NCBI GenBank assembly: GCA_902788275.1
Contig: CADAJV010000020.1
Span: 1-58,745 of the forward strand
Origin: an uncultured Bacteroidales bacterium
GTDB lineage: Bacteria; Bacteroidota; Bacteroidia; Bacteroidales; Bacteroidaceae
Length of the DNA stretch: 58,745 nt
Direction of reading: 5' to 3'
Positions 1 to 9,200 of the stretch are shown here, piece after piece. A model generated the notes under the pieces. The model saw only the letters and a list, made by a program, of their open reading frames with translations, made no database searches and was not told the origin of the DNA. Made by a program: the position numbers and the translations under genes. Position 1 is the stretch's first letter; each line of letters opens with the position of its first letter.

Positions 1-24
1 GACAAATAGGTATGACTGACTTGA

Positions 25-76
25 CTCTCCCTCTAAGATAGAGGGAGTACCCCGAAGGGGGGAGGGCGTATGATAC
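25..76. repeat. Right end of a dispersed palindromic element (partial)
   Basis: A hairpin with arms CTCCCTCTA/TAGAGGGAG and loop AGA lies at 27-47. It is followed by GGGCGTATGATAC at 64-76. The same hairpin type and the same terminal sequence (GGGGCGTATGA) make up the 148-bp element at 33564-33711, so this looks like the right half of a related copy. It lies downstream of the giant gene's stop and terminator; the left part is not recognisable in the window. Confidence 0.55.
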
Positions 77-150
77 TAACTTTCCCCGGACACCAATATA
101 TCGCGGTAAGTAATAGTCCTTTTTGTTCCTGCACAGTCAGCCTGCCGTAC

Positions 151-183
151 AACAAAAATCCCGCAGGTCTTGCCTGCGAGATT
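151..183 (-). terminator. Rho-independent terminator of the giant gene
   Basis: Read on the minus strand, an 11-bp stem (AATCTCGCAGG pairing with CCTGCGGGATT, one G-U pair, loop CAAGA) is followed by TTTTTGTT. It starts about 58 bases after the stop codon of the 3961-aa gene and closes the long leftward gene series. Confidence 0.75.
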
Positions 184-240
184 TTCAGTTGTCAGGTTAT
201 TTGCTTTATCTTCTTATCGTTCTGTATTTACGTTCCTTTT

Positions 241-3200
241 TTAGTGTTTCTTGCCGACGATGACGTTGGAGTTGCCTGTTACTTCAGCTTCGTTGCCGCC
301 ACCGAAGACATTGCCGGTAATGTTGGCACCGATGACAGTCTTGGTGCGTGCGACCTCATCATCGCTTTCGGGGGTGATGAATATTATTGGCTCGCCCACC
401 TTGGTGCCGACGTTCACGGTGGTGTTGCCCACGACCTTGGCAGCATTGCCGCCACCGAAGACAGTGCCGATGGCGCCTATCTTGTTCAGTGTATGTGCCG
501 GCAGGGCAACAGTGGTGCCGTCGCTGAGGGTAATGGTCTGGCCGGCATAGGCGGAATTTTCGCCAGCGTTGCCGCCGAGCACCTCGTTGATGTTTATAGT
601 CGGGTTGCCTGTAACAACGGCTCCTTGTCCCAGTCCGCCGCCGAAGACGCGTCCGATGCTGGTGAACGACTTGATGTTGATGGTCGGGTGGGGCTTGCCT
701 GCCGGAGTAGTGTAGGCCGCCTGGTTGCCGCAGCCGTAGAGTTCGCCGATGGTGACGGGATTACATCCGGTCTCCTCGATGTTCACGGTGATAGATCCTT
801 TTATCTCGCCGCTGATGTTGTTGCCGCCGAACACGCGGTCGTAGTGTCCGCTGGTGATGGTCAGCACTACATCCTTACCGATGCCGGCTGCCTTGGCACC
901 GCCGTAGATGGCCTTCATTCGCGTGATACATCCGAGGTCAAGGCTTACACCGCCTTCCAGATAGGCTTCGTTGCCACCGCCATACACCTCGTCAATAACC
1001 AGCGGACAGATAGCCTTGCCGGAGCCGTCCTTTGCCTCGTCCATGTGGACCTCGGCGCTTTCGCGGATGCTGCCCTTGGTGTTGCTGCCGCCGAAGGCAC
1101 TGTGTATGTAGCCACCCATGAGATAGGTGTCGGCTTTGCCGGTGCCATAGTCGGTGCTGTTGACTAAGCCCACATCGGCACCCGGGTTTTCTTCCCATGT
1201 TCCGCTCTTGTTGATGCGGTCCTTACCGTTGCCACCGCCGAAGACGTTTCCAATCTCGTATGCACCGAGTATCATCACGTCAGTGGAGGGTGTCGCGGCA
1301 GCGTTTCCGCCGCCATATACATATTCTATGCTGGTAAGGTCGCAGCCGTCGATGACAACCTGCACAGGTCTGTCAGCGGCGCTGTGGTTTGTAGCATATT
1401 GTCCAGTAGCGTCGGCATACCACGGTTCGTAGGCTGCCAGGTTTCCGCCGCCATAGACGGCCTGCACCTCGTATGTGCAGCTGTCCAGAGCAGGTTTGGT
1501 GTTATTGATGCTATAGGTTTCGCCGCTCTGGGTCACTCCCTTTGTCTGGAGCACATGCACGAGCACGGTGCCCTGGGGTGTGCCGTTGAGGTTGTTGCAT
1601 CCGAAGACGCGGCCACCGTCAGCAATGGTGTTGCCTTGGTCGTCGGTGGTAGTGGTGGGATGGAATGCCGTGCCATTGAGTGTTACGGTTACATCGCCGC
1701 GCACCAAAGCACCGGCGTTGGCAATCTCAGCCTCCGTGGCAGTGGCATCGGGAATCACACCTTGTCCGCCGCCGTAGGCGTTGCCCAGAATGATGCCGCC
1801 CAGCAGGTTCACCTCAGTCTTGCAGAACACATCCTCAGAGGGGTTGCCGTAGGTGGAGGCGTGAGCCTTTGCCGTAGTGCCGTCGGCATATCGGCTTGGG
1901 TCGTTGCGCTTGTCGTGGGTGTTGGTGTTGGCTATGGCACCGCCGCCATACACATCCTTGCCGATGAGTCCGCCCTTGATGTTGACAGTCACGTCGTGGT
2001 TCACCAGTCCGGCCGTAGGCGACTTGAGGCTGCCTGCACCGCCGCCATAGACGTTGCCGTCCACCTTGGCCTGGTCGAGGATGTCCACCACAGTGTTGCG
2101 TCTTACGTGGCCGGCATTTCCGCCGCCGAACACGTTGTTATACACGTGGGCCTTGCCGACGGTGACGAGCGTGTTCTTGACATAGGCAGCCTGACGGTAC
2201 TCCGTGTTGGAGCTGGCCACGCCTCGGCCGGAGCCATATACTGAACCGTGAATCTCGGGAGTGTCCGAAGTACCGTGGATGTATACGCGTGTCAAGCCGG
2301 AAGAGAAGGGGTAGGGGTTGGTGGTCAACGGGTCGTCGGTAATATGTATGTCGCTGTCGTTGCCGTTCTCGCCTTCTTCACCTACGGAGGCCAGTGAGCC
2401 GCCGCCATATACATCGCGCCATACGGTACCGCCGGTGATGTTGACAGTGGTATTGCCACGCACCTTGCCGGCAGTCTCGCTGATATGCTCGTGTGGATGG
2501 TCCACACCACGGCCGGAGCCATATACGTTGCCGGAGTAGATGAGCGTACTGGTCTCGCTGCCTATCTCGCCGCCGCTGATATTAAGGCGGCTGTCTTCCC
2601 ACACGTGGCCGTTCTCGCCAGAGCCGAAGACAGAGCCGAAGAGGTGGCCGCCGCTGATGTTGACTTCAGTGGAATGGGAGTAACCCATCTGTCTGTACTG
2701 CTGGTCGATGGCCACACCGCCTTCGGTATAGTTGTCTGCCACCATACCGCAGCTGGAGCCGAACACATGGCCGTTGTTGTCGCCTGGGGTCAGGAGGCCT
2801 GTGCCACTGATGGCAGTACCGTCGGCATTGACGTTGCCGATGTAGCCGCCGCTGATAGTGATAGTGGCTTTGCCGCCATCTACCTCGTCCTCTATCTTGT
2901 CAATGATGTGCAGGTCAGACTCTGCCAGCCTGTAGATACCTACGGAGGCCAGCAGGCCGCCGCCATAGATAGCGCGTCGTACCACACCGCCTGTCATTGT
3001 GACGTTGGTGTGGCCATACACACGGCCGGCCGTAGAGCTTCGGGTCTCAGAGGATGAGTGGTAGAGGGGATCCACACCGCGGCCGCCACCGAAGATGTGA
3101 CCGCGGAAGGGGTTCTTCGAAGCACCGTCGGCAGCTGTCTTGTGCTGACCACTTGCACCCTCGTCGAGAGGCCATCCGATGATGCCGCTGTGCATGGTGA

Positions 3201-6200
3201 CGTGGGTGTCGTCCTTCACGTGACCGTTCTCACCGCCGCCGAACACGGCACCATATATATAAGGATAGTTCAGCTTGTCGGGCTCGCTGCCGCTGTAGTC
3301 AGAGGGAGTCTGATTCTCGGTGCCGATGGTGACAAAGGTCTCCTTGACGTACTCCATGCTGGCCACGAGGTCAGAGCGGTTGGCCGACACACCGCGACCG
3401 GCACCATAGACACGGCCGTTGTTCTTGCCCTCATGTCCGGGGGTGGTGTCGCCCACCGTACCGCCGGTGATGGTCACCGTCACCTTACCTGTGTTGTCGG
3501 TGAATATACCGGTGAGGTAGTTGACCTCGGTGTCGGGATTGACGATGTTGCCGCCATCGTCCACTATCTCGTCGTGTACATGGGCGCCGGCAGAATTAGC
3601 CTGGACGGTACCTACCGATGCCATGGCACCCGAACCATAGACGTTGTGCCACACGTGGCCGCCGGTCATCTTCAGCTCGGCATTGCCGTAGACGGCACCG
3701 GCCGTCATGCTGTAGCTATCGTCGCCCGACTTCTGGAAGAGGTCAACGCCGCGTCCGCCGGCATAGACATTGCCGCGGAACACTGGTGCATTGGCCACAC
3801 CGTGTTCATCGAAACCGACCTCGCTGTCCTTCAGGGCCGTGCCGATGGAGCCGCCGCTGATATCTACATAGGTGTCGCCCTTCACGTGACCGTTGGCACC
3901 GCCGCCGAAGACCGAGCCCTTGACGTCGGCTCCTTCTTCGATATAGACGTAGGCGTTGTGTACGTAGGCCATTCGCACGACGTCGCTGTTAGGCTCTACG
4001 GCCAGGCCACGGCAGCCGCCATAGACGAAGCCGCAGTTGAAGCCCCAATAGTCAGGATTCTCAGAGTAGCCGATGGTGCCGCCCTTGATGTGTACCTCGG
4101 TCTTGCCAGTCTCGCCGGTATAGGTAATCTCGTGTGTGGTGGCATCTTCGGTCACTGTGCCCACGGTGGCCAGCGAGCCGCCACCGAACACGTCGTGGTA
4201 GATCTTACCGCCGCTCACCTCTACGAAGGTGTTGCCGTAGACGTGGCCTGCGGTCTTCGAGAGCTTGTCGTCGCCACCCATGTCGATGCCTCGGCCGCCG
4301 CCATAGACGTTGCCTCGGTAGATAAGTCGGCCACGGCCGTTGTCATCGATGTTGTGCTCCTCAGCGGTCTGCTCTGTACCTACCACGCTGTTGCCCTTGA
4401 CATATACCTTCGTGTCGTAGGAGACGTGACCGTTCTCACCGCCGCCGAAGACTGAACCGGTGACGATGGCAGCGCTGTCGATGTTGACGATGGTGTTCTT
4501 GGTGTAGGCCAGGTCAGCGAGGGCCAAGTTCGTGTTGCCGGCCGACATACCGCGGCCCGAGCCGAACACGAAGCCGTTCTCCTTGCGGTGATCGCGGTCG
4601 GGGATAAGGGTAGAATAGTTGTTGGCGCCGGCACCGCCGTCGGTGCCTATCTGGCCGCCCTTGATGGTGACGGTGGCCTTACCGTTAGTGTCGGTAGCCT
4701 CGTCGCGGATACCCACAGAGGCCAGCGAGCCGCCGCCATAGACGTTACGGTAGATAGTGCCTCCGGTGACCAGCACATTGGTGTTGCCGCTCACCTTGCC
4801 GGCGGTGATGCTGTAGTCGCCGCCACTGGTCTTGTCGATACCTCGGCCGCCGCCATAGACGTTGCCGCGGTATATCATGTTGTCAACGAGGTCGCTCGTG
4901 GCTACATTGTCTATACGGACACCCACGATGCCGCTCTTGATCTTGACGTCGGTGTCGTGATAGACGTGTCCGTTCTCACCGCCTCCGAAGACGCAGCCAT
5001 AGACCGTGCCGCCGTCGAGGGTGACCCGCGAGTTGTTCACGAAGGAGTAGCCGGAGTACTCGGTACCCGACTTACCGAGGCATCCGCCGAAGACCAGACC
5101 ATTAGTGTCGCTGAAGCTGTTCTGGCCGATGGTGCCGCCGGTGATCGTGATGGTGGCAAGGCCGGTGCCCTCTTCTGCCACGCTGTAGACATCGCCTTCA
5201 GACATAGGCTCAGAGGCATGGGAGGTAGTGTAAGTATCGGCCTGGCTTGCCGTAGCATAGGTGTACGAGCCTACCGATGCAATCTCGCCGCCGCCATAGA
5301 CGTTGCCGTAGATGATGGTGGTGCCGGTAGCCTCAGAGATGTTCACCGTGGTGTTCTTCACCAGGCCGAGCTTCTGGCTCTTTGCCCACTCACTCATCAG
5401 CGCACCCTTGCTGCCGCCGAAGACGTCTCCAATGCTGTACTGGCTGGTGCTCATCAAGGCCTTGTTGCCGATGGTGCCGCCCGTGATGTTGATGGTCACG
5501 TTGCCGTGGGCGTCGCCGGGCTGCATGATGCCGTAGTGTTCCGTGTCGGTCTCCTCGGCAAGATAGGTACCCACAGCAGCCAAACGTCCGCCGCCATAGA
5601 CGGAGCCGAGGATCTTGGCATTCTCCTCGATATTGACGGTGATATTACCGCAGATGACACCTGCTGTGAGGGCAAGAGCCGAGAATCCACGGCCACTGCC
5701 GAAGATGTTGCCATCAACACCCGAGGTGCCGAAGGTGCCGATGAGGGCATTGCCCTTGATGGTCGTGCTGGAGTTGCCTAAGACGTGACCGTCCTCACCG
5801 CCGCCGAAGACGGAGCCGAAGACGACGGCATTGCCATGAACGATGACTTCCGACAAGCCCACATTGGACCAGCCATTGAACAAGGTACGCGGGTCGCCCA
5901 TTCCGGCACCGAAGATATAGCTGTTGACAGGACGTGCCTGAATGCCGGCGATGGTGCGGGGCACACCTACTGTGCCGCCCGACATCTCTACCTTACACTT
6001 GCCCAGCACGTCGGTAATCTCATTGCCGCCATACACGTTGGTCAGGATGTGACCGCCAGTGATGGTTACGTAGGTGTCGCCACAGACACGTCCTGCCGTG
6101 CGACGCCATTCACCGGGAGCGAAAGGATAGTAGCCGCTGCCGCCGCCGAAGACGTTACCGAAGAAACTGTGGCCATTACCGGCTGACTTGGAGCCGCCAT

Positions 6201-9200
6201 TTGATTCGTATTGATCGGCAAAGTAGTCATATACATAGCGGCTGCCTTCTGGTTTGAAGGGCCATGCGTCACATTCGTGGAATCCTGCGGCATCAGCATC
6301 GGCGAAGTTGCCGTTCCTTACTTTTTCTATGGCAGCATTCCAAGCCTCCTCTGTGTAAGTGCCATCCCAGTGGCCTGTACCACCATCTTTATAATATCCG
6401 GTGCCTATCTGTCCGCCGGAGATATCTACGTGGGTATCGCCCAGCACCTCTCCATTTTCGGAGCCGCCATAGACGGAGGCAATGATAAGGCCGCCGCTAA
6501 TCTGCAGGTGAGTCTCGTTGACAACGGCCAGCAGGTTGGCTTTTGTGTTGGCGGTAGAATCGGCTATACCCTTGCTGGCGCAGAAGACGTAGCCGTAGTC
6601 GTCGTCGGAAGTAGGTTCGGATGGGTTAGGCATGTGCTGCTTGTTGAGACCCACCTGTCCGCCGGTGATGATGACTTCTGCCAGACCAGTGCCTTCCTTG
6701 CAGGTCTTGGGTTCATCCTTGAAATGCATGCCTTGTTTCTCTGCATCCCATTCATCGGCAGAATAGAAATCGGTGAAGGTACCCACAGAGCCCAGCTCGC
6801 CGCCACCATAGATACTGCGGCGGATGTGGCCGCCGGCCATGTTGACCTGGGTGTTGCCAGTGACGATGGCTGCTGCGGGGTCATCTTCCACTCCCTTGCC
6901 TGCACCATAAACAGTACCGGTGATATAGGCTCCGAGAACGGGTGTCGTGTCATCTCTGGAGGTCAGGGTGATGTCCTGACCTATCAAGGTGCCGATATTT
7001 ACGGTTGTGTTGCCATAGACTGCAGCCTCGTTGCCGCCGCCATAGACATTTTCTACAGCGCCTAGCTTGTTGGGGTTGTTTTCATCTACTGGAAGAGCAT
7101 CGGCATAGTCACCTTGAATCATGTTGATGTTAACCGTCGGGTCGGCATACATGGCAGCACCGGTTCCAAGGCCACCGCCAAACACAGCGCCGATGCTGCT
7201 GCAGGAGATGACGTTCAGCACGGGCTGGGCATAGGGGAAGGTGTGGGTGGCATCTTCATCGGGATTGGTGACGGCAGTATGGCTGTCGTCAGCAGTCTCC
7301 CTGGGAAGATATATGGGCCTGCCGTCGGCATCGGTTGAGCCTGAATCATAATAGCCGAACCGCGAATAGGCAGCCTCGTTGCCGCCGAGGTACAGCTCGT
7401 CGATATTGATGGCGCGGCAGCCGGTTTCCTCGATGTTAACCTTGATGTGGCCCTTGATGATGCCGCCGAGGTTGTTGCCGCCAAACACTTGTCCGAATGT
7501 ACCGCTGGTAATGGTGAGCTCCACGTTGCCGTTGACGTTGGCATTGTCGGCACCGCCAAACAAAAGCGGAGTCTTAGTTGCGGGCATACAGCCCATGACA
7601 AGGATGATGTCGCCGTCGATATCAGCATTCTTTCCTGCGCCGACGACCTTTTCAACTGTCAAGGGGCAGGAGTTGCCGTCTTGCTTGACATCAAGATTGA
7701 TGGAACCCTTGATGTTACCCTTTTGGTTGCTGGCGCCATAGACTTCGTGTATTGTACCGCCCCAAATAGTGGTGTTGGCGTTGCCTGTGCCATAGAGATT
7801 GCCGTCGTAGATGCCCACGTCGGCACCGGGGTTGGGATCACCGTTACTCTTGTTATCCTTACCGTTACCACCGCCAAAGACGTACTCTATCTCGTAGGCG
7901 CCATTAACATCTACATTCGTTTCAGGCACGGCAGCAGCATTGCCACCGCCATAGACGGTTTCGATGCTTGTATAATCGCAGCCGTCAATGATAACCTGAG
8001 ACCTTGAGCCATTGGGGGTGGCAGTGGTGGAGGTGTTAGGAGTGGCAGGTCTGTAGGCTGCCTCATTTCCTCCGCCATAGACGGCCTTTACATCGTAGCG
8101 AAGGGCATTGACTGCCGCCTTCTTCTCATCAGTATCTGCGGCATTGTCAATGGCTGCGGTGATACTCTTAATGGCTGTCCTAACTGCGGCAGTGTCAGTG
8201 GCATTTGTATAGGTTGCCTCGTATGAATCAGTGTTGATGCCTAAGACGGTTAATTTAGCAACCTTAATCTTGTCGGCAAGAATTGCCTTAAGACTAGCAA
8301 GGGTAGGGGTATCTGTGTCTTCCAGCGCATCGTTGACAACTTTGTCTGATACAAACTTCTGCGCAATATTTGTTGCTTTCGTTGCATCCTTGTTCTGCGT
8401 TGCATACACGTGTACCGTCACATCACCCTTGGGCGAACCGTTTACATTGTTGGCGCCAAAGATGCGGTTGACAATACAGCCCTTAAGTGTCGGGTTCAGT
8501 GGATAATAGTCTGTTGAACCGCTGGTCTTATCAATCAGTTCATCAAGGATGGTCTTAAGAGAGGCGTCAGCTGCATTGTAGAAGGCTTGGTCAATACCAT
8601 TGAGGTTTACTTTGGTATTGCCGGCATCAGCCTCGGTGGTATCATTGCCCAATCCGCCGCCGTAGGCATCTCCTACAATGGTTCCGCCTAACAGATTGAC
8701 TGTAGTGGTGGGGTATGTTCCGTCTGTTACAGCCGTATTTGCTTTTGCCAAGGCACCACCGCCATATACATCATGGTTCAATTGACCACCGGTGACGTTA
8801 ACAGTGATGTTTCCGCTGACTTCACCTTTCTTACCTCCACCGAAGACATCCGTCGAGATGGTGCCGTTCTGAATATTCACTTCAATAGCACCGCCAACAG
8901 CAGATTCCTCACCGCCTCCATAGACGCTCCCGGCCACGGTAGTCGTGCCTTTGATGGTGAGTCGCACGTTGCCGACAGAGCCGAGGTTGGTCTTATCGAG
9001 GTTCTGCGTGGTAATGACCTGTGTGCCGTCGAAGCCTGCACCACCCTCTGCAGGGTAGCTGGCGACTTGTTTCCATGTGTATTCTGTTGTGCCTGTATAG
9101 ATACCAGGCTCGAACATACCTGAGTTCTGGTTATAATTAGGATTCGTCGTGAAGCCTCCATTTCTGACAGGGATGGTGGGCAGGGTGGCGGAATAGCCGG

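Noticed and set aside
70..5781. Long plus-strand open frames (for example 70-1167, 3058-4455, 4588-5781) opposite the giant gene, rich in Ala, Val, Asp and Gly
   Set aside because: They arise because the GGC/GGT-rich repeat codons of the minus-strand gene contain no stops in reverse. They have no signal peptide or domain and mirror the repeat period.
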